From: Branchiostoma floridae
Lineage: Eukaryota; Chordata; Leptocardii; Amphioxiformes; Branchiostomatidae
Reading direction: 5' to 3'
NCBI RefSeq assembly: GCF_000003815.2
Contig: NC_049990.1
Coordinates: 10,268,601 to 10,314,602, forward strand
Length of the DNA: 46,002 nt
Below, piece after piece: positions 12,101 to 24,100 of the stretch; the first letter of the stretch is position 1, and each line of letters starts with the position of its first letter. Under the pieces are notes generated by a model. That model was not told the origin of the DNA and made no database searches. It saw nothing but the letters and a program-made list of their open reading frames with translations. The position numbers and the translations under genes were made by a program.

Positions 12101-15100
12101 ACCAAAAAAGAGGAGAAGTTCATACAGATTTTTGGTTCATGATATTCTCTTTTGTTCTTTTGGGAATTTCTTTTTGGTTGCAAAGGTTTAGATATTTAAG
12201 ATGTGATAAGTCGTCATACATGTAAATTATACATGGCAATGTGCTGTATATTGTAAAATGTATTCAGATGACTGTGCTGCATAAGATACAGTGTATACTG
12301 AATAGTAATAAAATTTTATCTATTCTTTTTTTAGGTATCCCAGAAGGCTGTAAGACAGGCGAAACATTTCTGCAGCAGACTGGGACAGTACAGGATGCCT
12401 TTTGGATGGGCAGCAAGGTACAAAACAAATACATATTTTAATGGTATCAGTCTAGTTATGATTGCTTGAAACAGTAATTTTTGTATCCATGAATAGTTTC
12501 AACAGGTTGTTAAGTCACCATGCAGGTCAACAGGGAATCTGCTCAAGGCATGAACTATGATAAAGCAGATGTATAGACTCAGTCATGTTTGGGACTGCAT
12601 TTGTAAGAAGTGTGTTGTAAACACCATAGAAACCATCAATATACATTGTGTAAATACTTAACATTTGTGGCGCATCTGTTAGCTGTGACAATTAGCTTCA
12701 GTGTGACATACATGTAGAAACAGAATTGCCCTGTGGAAGTTTGCAGTCACCAAATGTTGGCTGGAATAAAACACTTTAATTAGTACTCTTTGTAGAACTG
12801 AAGTACGATTTAGGACTTTGGTCTTTAGACATTTTTGGGACTGCAGTAACACAAATGTTTTGTAAGAATTTGCATCCAGAGTAATAGTAGATTTTATACA
12901 ATCATATAGATGAAGTAAGGAACATGTTGACAGTATTACTGAGTGTGTTCTGACATGTTTCTAGGCCAGTGTTCAAAAGTTCATCAGGTGAACTTGACAG
13001 TGAGGCAGACTTCACGCCCATCTTCAAGCAGGAGAGTCAGAAGCTGTCTGATGAGGACATGTTCAAACATCTGGCAGATATCAAAAGGTGAGGAAATCTC
13101 TTTGAAATGTTGAAGGTTGAAGGAAAGAGCTCAAGCAGAAGTATGTATTGGTTCATTTTTGTGGTTGTATGATTTGAGTGTTCTCAAGATGTACCACTTT
13201 AATACCACACATGTGTAGGAACTTTTCCACAATCTAGCTGCTATCCCTGTTAGGAAATATGAACAACTGACATGGAAGTCAGAGGTGTGTGTTACAAATG
13301 TGCAACATGTATGACTCTCATGTTGCTTTTTCCAGACCAGAGAAAATGTCCAAACTTCAGCCAATTCCAGCCAGCCTCAGGGTAGTGGTAGAAGCTGTCC
13401 AGTCACAGTTGTCAGGTAAAGAAATATTATGGCAGTTTCAAGACACTTTAAAAAACCACTGCAATGGTCAACTGAGTAGAGTTTTTGCCTTGCATTTAGT
13501 AGGTTGTGACTTCCATCCTGTCCAAGTCATACCAAAGACTTTGATAATGGTACATACTGATTTCTCTGCTTAGCACTCAGCATTTGGGAAAGTGTTAGGT
13601 GGTTGAACACACACTGCCCTATGCACCAACTGATATGGGAAAAGCGTTTATCTTAAACTTTGAATTCAAGGCATTAGATGTTATGAAAGCTCTCTCTCTC
13701 TCCCTCTCTCTCTCCCTCTCTCTCTTTCTCTCTCTCTGTCCCCCTCAGTCCCATAGCTATGTAGCCGTAGGTGTCTGTCCACAAAGGTGCTTTACCTCTG
13801 ACAGTTGTCAGCCAGTCTAGTCAGCTAGGCCGCCATCCTTCCTGACCTATCCTGTTACGTCCTATTTTATTATGATATCAAATGTAACTACATTCTAACT
13901 CCAGTGACTTTAATATGGTCTTCGTATGCTGAAGATAGCAGACGTAAACATAACCTTATAGAAAGTGACAGAGACAGCCCAAATTTGTAATCAACAATGT
14001 TACATTTTTTGTTCCTTTCCAGGCTGTGTGACATCATCCCTGGTCCCTGTCCGCCCATTCCCAGATTCTCCCTCACACATCGTTAGGGAAATCGAGGAGT
14101 TCCTGCCAGAGGATGCCTCTGTACTACAACCATTCACTTCCTACAAGAACAACCTGTACATATATCCACTCATACTCAAGTTTGACAACCAGAAAACATT
14201 TGCCAAGGTGGGTTGTTAGTTTACACAAGCAGTTTGTGTACAAGCAGAGTTTAAACGTTAACCATCCAAAGTTTTAAAAGTATTTTGGCACATTCTGTAC
14301 CACATATATGTTTCAGCTGGGAAAACCTGATTTTTCCTCTTACCACAAAATTATAAATTTACAGTATAATAGGTTATGTTTGACGACCACTACATGTACT
14401 ATGTTTCTGACTGTTGCTGTCTTTTCTTTTGTGCAAAGGCCCGTAACATAGCCTGCTGTGTAGAGTTTAGGGACTCTGATGATGAAGATGCATTGCCTTT
14501 AAAGGTAAGAATTTGTGATGATAAACTACACTGTATGTTTGGGGAAGCACTTGAATTTTGTTTGCATTAAGAAGTAATGAAAATAAACAAACTTGTATGC
14601 ATCGTGTGTAAAATGGTGCTGACTTTGGTCCTTCGTTGTCACCTTTCAATTGTGATAATTGATTAGAATGTCAAGTATTACCATATCTGTTGGAACTGAG
14701 CATATAGTAAGTTTAATGTACCCACACATACATGTAACTGAGAAATATTTCCTTGTTGTTCATAGTGTATCTACAGCAGACCAGGGTGCCCTGTGTTCAC
14801 CACAAGTGCCAATGCTGCTGTGCTGCACCACAACACAACACCTGACTTCTATGAAGAGGTTTGTACCCACAGAGCAATCTCCATTACTCCTGCTAGAACT
14901 CGGTCCCAAACCATAACTCTGGACATGTGACAGGGATGCACTCCAATCTGCCAGTCTCTTCACAGTAAATGCACTCATAAGATACAATTTCTAGCTATGT
15001 AAGCATTAGATGCTACCGTCAAGTCAACAAGGACATCCAATGTATTCTAATACTGTAATTGGACAAGGATGTTAGATGGACACGGATATTACAGGCTATT

Positions 15101-18100
15101 GTGTTCAGCACTGATATGCACTCTTAGTATGGTTCATGGGGGAAAGTCTTTGAAAGTTGGATGTAAATGCGGATTTAATTTTGCAGTAGCTGAAAAATGG
15201 CGTGTTTTTGAGTCGTGTTAGCACCATATGCTTAGCACATACTTCCATGAAAAATGTTAGGAGTGGTTTTGACTTTGTGGGGAAGCGTCCACCGTTAAAA
15301 CCGTGAACATAAAACTACCGCAAATATTTTTGCATATGCAGCAGTGTCTCCAGGACTGTCTTGAAGGGGCTATAAGTCATTTTAGTAAGCTGAAAGAAGC
15401 AGTACCATGAAGCAGGGTTGTAGTCAGCCCGAAATCATTTTCTGTCCCCTTGATTTTGAATGGCTTTGACGCAGTGTTCCTAGGGGGGTCCTGGGGCATT
15501 CTCCCAAGGAGAATTTTGAAACCTAAACCCTCTAAAACACTATTTCCTGCATTTTGAGGGTTCAATTTTGCTGACAGAGGACGGATTAGGCAAACATTTT
15601 TTCTGTCCCCAGCTGCAAAATTCCGTCTAAGGACGGAAGGACGGGTGCTGGCTACAACCCTGCCATAAATAAAGCATATTAGATGATGGTTCCTAACGTG
15701 ATCTTTCATGTGGATTTCAGGTGAAAATCGCCTTACCCACCCAGCTGCAGGACAGACACCACCTTCTCTTCACCTTCTACCATGTCAGCTGTGATCAGTC
15801 TGTTAAGGGCTCAACCAAGAAGAAAGACAACGTGGAAACTGTCGGTGGGTACACTTAATAAACACGGGATCTACCCAGTAGAGCTCTTATGAACTGAACC
15901 TTCAGCATACTATGAATAGCACTGTGACAAATGTTGTACATAAATTTTACAAAAAAGGGGATTGTCGTTAGCTTCATTTTTCCTGTCATCATTCTTATTG
16001 TATTTTTTCTCTCCCATTTTCTGCTCTAGTTGGGTATGCCTGGCTACCTATTCTAAAGGATGGAAAGTGAGTATATTCTTGTTATAATCTGACATATAAC
16101 AGTTACTGTACACTTAATGAAAACCATGCAATTTATGATCTTAGTCTTACATATCTTGTCCATAATTTTCATTGAAGATGTTGAAAGTGTACTTAGTCTT
16201 ATTAAATATAGAATTAGATATAGGCAGGCAAATACCATGATGGAAAATTTGTCTCTACTTTACTATGACCCCAGTTTGACAACAAACTACACATTGTGGA
16301 TGCTAAATTCATTTTATTTGTCTCTTTAGAATCAACCTCCAGGATGAAGAATCCCTGCCCATCTCTGCCCACCTCCCTCCTGGCTACCTTACACACAAGC
16401 CACTGGGGATGGGAAAGGTAAGGACACTCCTTGTGTGGAGTCACTAGACAGATATTTTATACTTCTGTTTCAGCAGTCACACATTTCTATACATTGCACC
16501 AAATGTATATTCAGATGGTCAGGCCATATCTATTGTAATGAATCAGTGAACTTTTTTTTTTCAAAAACCAACAGGCCATATGATTTTGGATCATAGGTAC
16601 CAAGACGCTGTGATCCAATGCTCATATTTAATACATGTACCCATGGATGTCTGTAAAAGTGATCCATGCTGTCTCTGTGTTAAATAAGACATGTTTTTGT
16701 TCTCCATTATCTCAGATTGCAGGACCAGAGATCAAGTGGGTGGATGGAGGCAAGAAGCTGTTCACCCTGTCTACAAGACTGGCTTCTTCCATTTACTCCA
16801 AGGTAACCAGAAACCTCTTCATTGGTTGAGGATCATTACTATGGTTATGATCATATTTCAGTACCATGGACACAACCATGTAATGTTAAGTGGTAGGTAG
16901 TATCACATTTTACTCCTATGGACACAACCATGTTTTGTAGTGTTAGGTTATGATCACAGTTCAGTACCAAGGACAAACTATTGTGTCAGTAGTAGTAGTA
17001 GGTATGATCACATTTCAGTACCATGGACATACCCCAAGTACTACATCAGTATTTGTAGGAAATGATCACCATGGACACAACCATGTACTGTAGCAGGGGT
17101 GTAAAGGTATGGTCACAATTCAGTACCATGGACAAAACCAACTTGACTTTTTCACTATTCCCTGAGTATCTGTATCTATATAGCCGGTAAAACCGCCCTT
17201 CGGCTTGGGGCACGCGGCGCGACAGCAGCTGGTTATATTACACCGAAGGACCCGTCACACCTAACTTTTTCACATCTATCTGCAAGCGTTCTTTAAAACT
17301 ATTCAGAGATGATGCCCCTACTGTGCTTGGTGATAACAAATTCCACTCTACGATCATAGTACAGTCTGTTGATATGCAAATGACTTCAATAAGACACTAA
17401 CAATTCCTGTTTGTTTAGTTGAACACTTGTGTTGTGAGATGTTTGTTACTGTTATGTATTGATGTGTACTTTTCCCCATGTTCAGGACATGCACATGAAC
17501 AACTTCTACTCCCACTGTGAGAAGGTGGACTCCAGCAGTGGTGGCAGTGACTTGGACATGTGCAAGTTTCTCAAGGTAAATAAAAAACGATCATAGATTA
17601 ATTGCATTACAGAAAAACAGTCTTCAAATGATCATGTAGATTTTGATCTTCTTAATATTTTGAGGTGATATTTGGGGCCCGTGTAACATGAGCAAATGCA
17701 TACAAACCATACAGTGTAAGCACAAACCATACAGTGTTTTGTAACTGGCACAATGGCCTTGAGAGTAAAGTGGTAGTAGAAAGAGTATGGGAGTTGAACA
17801 CACCCCGCTACTAGTGGTATGACACCCTACTAGCCATATCCTAAAATGGAGTTGGGTATGCACCTATACACCAAAAGGTGTGGTAAGACAAATTGTAACT
17901 AGCTAAATGCAGCATTTTGCTATTAAAAAACATGTTGTTTGTCCCTGTAGTCCCTCCATGCAGCAGATGAGTGCACAGTTGTCCAGTTCCTGCCTGTGTT
18001 GTTGAACCAGCTCTTCAGAGTTCTGGTCAAGACCAACAGTGAGGATGTGGCCACCAATGCTACCAGGTCAGCTCTAGCAAATTTTGATGTTATATTGGTG

Positions 18101-21100
18101 CATTTTTCATTAGAATTCAGTTGCTATAGTTTTGTGTTACTATGTCAAAGAATGGTTGTGACCAAAGGTTTGAAGTTTTGATTTTTAAAGGATAAGATAA
18201 GAAACACTTGATTGATTTAATGATTAGCAAACTTGATTAATTTTGAAAATGAAACAGGAGTCTTTCAGTTGAAACCAAGAGGCAGTGCTAACATGTCTTC
18301 AGTGGTTACAACATTAAACAGTGCTAATTTTTGTGTATACTATCCTTTTCAGAGTGCTAGTCCATGTTGTGTCTAAGATGCATGAAAATGGTCACCTCAA
18401 GTTGTTGCAGTCATATGTCAAGGTAAGGTTTTCCTGGAGTACATTTATCTTGCCAGGTTTCTGCTTTTAGGGAAATCATGATGTGTTGTTTTAAAAATTA
18501 GTATTGATTTACGTGTATAATATTCTAATATGTATGATTTAAGTCTGTTTGCTAGAGAGAATTTGTATGTAAGATTATCATTATCAGATAATAATCAGAA
18601 TTATTCATTGTTGTTACAGAATGTGTTTGTGACAGAGCCAGTGACAGCATCCAAACCCAAGACAGTCCACGAGGAACTGGCTAAGAACATGAACATCCTC
18701 TTGAGACCATCCTCTGACTTCCTCGTCATTCACAAGCTCATGAATGTAAGTATGCTTCCTTTCCTAATTGTTAACAATTTTAGCTTTGAGCAAGTGTACT
18801 CCTCATATATGTGGCCCATTCATTCATTTTAGGTTTATCATGACTGGTACTTCAAAATTAAGTTGAATCGAGTAAAAAGCCAAAGAGAAATAAAGTAATT
18901 GTAAAGTAACCCAAAACAGCAATTTTTATACATGCACCACTAGTTATTAGTTATGTACTTCATGGTTTTCCAAGAAAAATCAATTTACATTTTTGAAATC
19001 TTAATTATGAAGTTTGATATTTTCTCTCCCACAGCATGCATGGTTCTTCTTTGAGATCATTGTGAAGAGTATGGGGCAACATCTCATTACCATGAACAGA
19101 TTACAGGTAAGGAAAAAATGCTATTCCTTCCTCTGTGCTTTCTTCTTATAGTCAGCCGTTAGACTATTATCTTACTCACTTGATGTCCCACCTATTGTTG
19201 CTCACCCAACATGCATGGCACTTAAAAGGGCAGCAGTTGTTAAGATAGGATATGAAGGTCCCCTTTTTTGTCCTTCACAATACGTTTCATGAGAGAATGT
19301 TTATACATTAGATCTAAACATGCAGCGCTTCTACGTACAGTTGTATGACCTACATGTAGGCATAGCATTTCAGTAAGCTAGATTGGATCCAGATAATTCC
19401 TATGTCCATTTCCACACACAGGTGAGCAGACATTCGCGGTTCCCTGCGTCCTATCAGTTTGCCATCCAGAGCCTGCTGCAGACCCTGATGCCCCACATCA
19501 CACAGAAACACAAGGAGAACGCCCTGGAGGTCAGCAACGCCAACCGCAGCCTCGCAAACTTCATCAAGGTAACTGGTCCTTAGTTTTCTTGGTTTCAGTC
19601 AGTTGTAAATTGCAATATTTTTTAGTGTGTCTTTTGTTGTTCCTATTGATTGCCTGTAAAGTTCAAGGACTTGTACATGTACCTTGTTCCCTTTTCCAGG
19701 GGAGTGCTGCATGGTAGAGATATGTACAAAAATGTACATGTATCAGCTTCTCCTATTATCCTTGTTCATATTTTTGTCAGGGTTGCAGCAAGTTCGAACA
19801 GTTTTTAAAAACATGAAAAGGATGAAAAAAAAATATGCAGAATTTTTTGCAAGAAGGCATGACCAAGATTTTATGTCACAATGGAATGTTCTACTCTTTC
19901 AGAGGTGCTTTACTTACATGGACAGAGGGTTTGTCTTCAAACTCATCAACTCATACCTGGACCATTTCAACCCCTCAGACCCAAAGGTAGGTGTCTTTAA
20001 TGTATTTTGCCTTTGATGTTTTGTTTTGTGTGAAATTGAATCAGATGTTCTTGCTATTAGTACATGTACGGTCTAACGTTTAGAAAATTTATACAAAAAA
20101 GAAGTAGATCAGATAGATCATTACAAATAACTTGTTTGTTGACATGCACAGACACAATATTTATGGTTGGTTGCATCTTGTATTAAGTGTGGTTTTACAA
20201 ATGTTTGAACTGTTGAAAGAATAGTTAAAGACATAACGTAAAATGAATGTACTATGCTGTTCTATGTTTCATGACTGTTCTATCAGAAGTGGCAGTTAGC
20301 ACCAGTGGTAAGTCATGTCAATCAAAAACAACTGCTGCACTCTGATTGGCTACGTAATAACTGATGGCTTGCCAATCATTTCAAGCACCATGTTCTGTCC
20401 ACAGGCTTGTCTAACATGCACAGATCTTGCATCGTTTCTTGCCACACTTAACAGAGGACTTAATGCATGGTTATATGCAAGAATGGGGCTTTTAGAGTAC
20501 ATTACTTTAAGTCTTTGCCTAGCAAATGCAACCAGTGAGTCACAGTGCTCTTTTTCAAAGCTTATGCAATAGACAATAGGTAATGAAGAATGTTCAGAAT
20601 CTGCAGTTAATTGAGAAAATACTTTGAATGGGATATAAGGTTAGAAAGACATATTTTAACATTAATCAATTTGATTGATATACATGTATCGCATTTGAGT
20701 AATTTGACAGTCATTAATTTAATTTTGTACAATTGATTATGAAGTGATAAGATTGATTGGACTTTGTCTGTTTCAGGCCCTTTTTGAGCTGAAGTTTGAG
20801 TTCCTGAAGATCGTGTGTAGCCACGAACACTACATTCCCCTCAACCTGCCTCTGCAGAGGAAAGGCTACATGCACAGGTTCCAAGGTGGGCTACACTTTC
20901 TTTGTACTAAAGAGTTGTATCTTGTGCTGGGTCCTATGATTGGTATACATGCACACGTTGGAAACAGGAGCCAGACATTTCACGTGTATCAATTTTCTTT
21001 TTCCATTCCATTGACACAAACAAGTTGTAGACTCAAGAACAGAAAACAAATGATTGCTTTAATTCAGAATGTCACAGATTGCTCATGTTCCATCTAAGTG

Positions 21101-24100
21101 TGAATGAGAATGTAACATGATGATAATACATGTCCAGATGCCATAGGGCACACCCACATTGTGGTCGGCTTCTTTGGTGAGGGAGGAATCAGCCTGATTG
21201 ACATAGAGGATGGTAAGACCAGTCAGTGGGCTTCGTGGGTGAGCTGGGGTGGCTGTGGTTAAAGTTACAGGCAACAAAAACCCTGGGGATTTAACTTGTT
21301 AAGCCCCAAAGGTTCAAACCTCCTCATCTGTGACATGCAGGAGAAGTTCTGTATGTCTTGGGTCCTGTGCAGACTGAAATTACATGTACTTGGACAAATG
21401 AAAAGGGCATGAACTTATTATACCCATTCAATTTTTGAGCTGATCCAGGGATTGAGAGGTTTCGAGGACTTAAATGTTACCTAAAGCTGTGCTACATTTG
21501 GAATCCTATTTGGAATGTACAATTCTGTCTGTGTGCAAATAGCATCCTCTGAGACAAAATAAACGGGAATAATCTCTTCCTAGAGACCTACATGTAACTT
21601 CCTTTGTCTTAGAAAAGGTACGCAATCTGGTAATTTGGCACATGTTTTAGTTTGGCATATTTTTTGTCAATATGTTTAAAGGACTACGAGAGAAAGGACT
21701 TCCAGAACCATCCCGATTTTCTGAAATCTGGAAATGATTTTCTTTTTTGGGAAAGCGGGACAAAGATCAAAATTTTGTTGCCTGTCTATTTTATATCCTG
21801 CTTGGGGCAAAGGATATGCCAGCATGGATTAGCAATGCTGTGGTGTTGTTGACATCTGTCATGTAATGAAGGGGAAAGGTATTGAACCTGACTGTGACAA
21901 CCTACAGTAGATGTCTTAAAGATACATAGTTTGACTTCAATCTTCCTCAAGGTGTGAGAATTCTTCCCATCTTAGTACAATAATACCCCTATCCCCTTTA
22001 CTGGTGCTTGTAAGGTTGAAGATGTCTTACATCCCATAGTCTTCCATTGATTGTAGTTAGCTGTTTGGTTTGTATTTTAAGAATTCTTCAACCCCCAACT
22101 CTCAGTTTCCACCACAACATTTCACTTCACACCAATTTTGCATATTTTCCTCATTCCGATAGCTGAAGGAGGTGTCATGGCCACTTTGGATGCAGGTACC
22201 AAAGTACCCATTGTAATGTTAAAATGCTTGCCTCTTCTTCTCTCGAATCAGGCCATTGATTTGCAGTATCCTATGGGTTACCTCTTTGCGACATGTTAGT
22301 TCAGTAGATTGTAGAATTGGAGAGGAGAAAGGTGTTTCGGTAAAGGTGTCTCGTAGATAAGGTATGGAGCATGATAATGGTGTTGATGCATGGGTGGTAG
22401 TTTTTAGAGGGTGTTAGTTATTGAGTTATGGTTTTAAGGAACTTCATCCTAAAGCACGTCTTAGAGATATTGTATTGCTGATGCATACATGTATTTAGTT
22501 TAACTCCTTCGCCGTCACTACTCGTGTTATAAACAGTTCAATGTTGAGTGACTTTTTGTTGATTTCATATGAGTATAGTATAGTTCATATGGGATCAAAT
22601 TCCAATGCAAATGTCTTTTAGAAAAACGTAATCATTATTGTTATTTTTAAAGCTGCTGGGAAATGTTACATTGTACAGTTTACATGTACAAGTATAATTT
22701 GAAGGAAGAGCTTTCTCAAATATCTCCCTTTTGTAACTGTTGTAAGGCCTTAATTGACTATTTAATGTCTCAGACTTTGTCATTTGTTACTTGCAGGTAG
22801 ATTACATGTGTTAGGGAGCTTTTGTTGCCTTATCACTTTCAAGATTTTGCGGAAGAACCTATGAATTCAGATTTAAGTCAGTCTTTATTATAATGTTTAT
22901 GAACCACAGTAAAACCTGACTGAGGTGAAAACATGTGAATAAATCTTTCTCTACCATAGTCGTGGAACTACATGCATTTTTTGGCTCACCTGTTACATCC
23001 CTACATAACACCTGAAGACTTAACTAAAGTTTAACTTCGTCTCTCCAAATTACTTTCCCAGACCAGCAGCAGGAGTTCTCACTGACAGACGACTACTGTA
23101 AGCACCATTTCCTGGTGGGGCTGCTCCTACGAGAAGTGAGTGCTGCCCTGCACCAACCTAAGGACGTCAGACAGTTTGCCGTGTCCACTCTTCGAGACCT
23201 CCTGGCAAAACACTCTTTTGATGACAGATATCAGTCTAAGGTATTTTTTTGCTTTTTGTTATTGATATTTAGTGGAATAGATGACACCATTTGTGCAAGT
23301 TGTCATCCCAGGCAACAACATACATCGTAGTACATTGTACCATGATGATGAATACATGTTCAATGGCGTGGTATATGCCACATTCAACATTATGATAGAT
23401 ATTACATTGTGTAAATACTAGTACGCTTACTTTACTGTTGCATCATCAATACAGTTACATTCGGTACACATGGAAATACAATATTGAGATCATCACTTAA
23501 AATACATTTGGGTACATGTAATTGTAAGTTCATATATAGCAGGCAGCACATACAGCCAGAATAGAGTGCAATGATCACATCCTAAACATTTCTATCTTGT
23601 ATGGAAATGACAAGATGCATATGACAGTATTTCCTCAATTCAAAGTTAAGAATTTATAACTACAAAGTATTATAGAGAAAAAGGTAAGACCTAAAACATC
23701 TCTATCAAAATCCTGTTTAAAACCACATTCTGTACGGTACATGCGGATACTGCTTGTAGCCTGCAAGTGGTCATCCTTACTGTGAACTACATCATTCTCT
23801 GCTGACACATCAGTCTTATCTAATTCTTACTGCCAACTGTTACCGTGCACGTAGGTCTCACAGACTGGTGTTTGTACAAAATTCATGTGTTGCAGACAAC
23901 AGTACTTGGCTCTGGCAAAGGACTTGTTTTTATCCTGTAAATGTACCGGATAGTATAAAGCATTGCACAGATCAGTAAAAGCCCACCTACTACACTCAGA
24001 AAAGCAGCAAGAAAGGTGGTGAGGGAGAACACACCAGGGTTAGGGTCAGTGATGGTGCCAGAACTGACAGAAGAATATGCCAGAGTCAGAAATGTTGGCT

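Noticed and set aside
11772-12225. Two overlapping open frames of 126-139 codons around exon 12
   Set aside because: Only 11935-12057 aligns with DOCK. The extensions are read-through of intron on both sides.
15377-15709. 110-codon minus-strand frame
   Set aside because: Falls entirely on the hAT-like MITE 15413-15662; no protein-like pattern.
19684-20016. 110-codon frame with a hydrophobic start
   Set aside because: Its only supported part is exon 29 (19903-19986); the leading hydrophobic and Lys-rich part is intron.
20744-21097. 117-codon frame starting before exon 30
   Set aside because: Read-through of the exon 30 donor (gtgggc); the family match ends at HRFQ.
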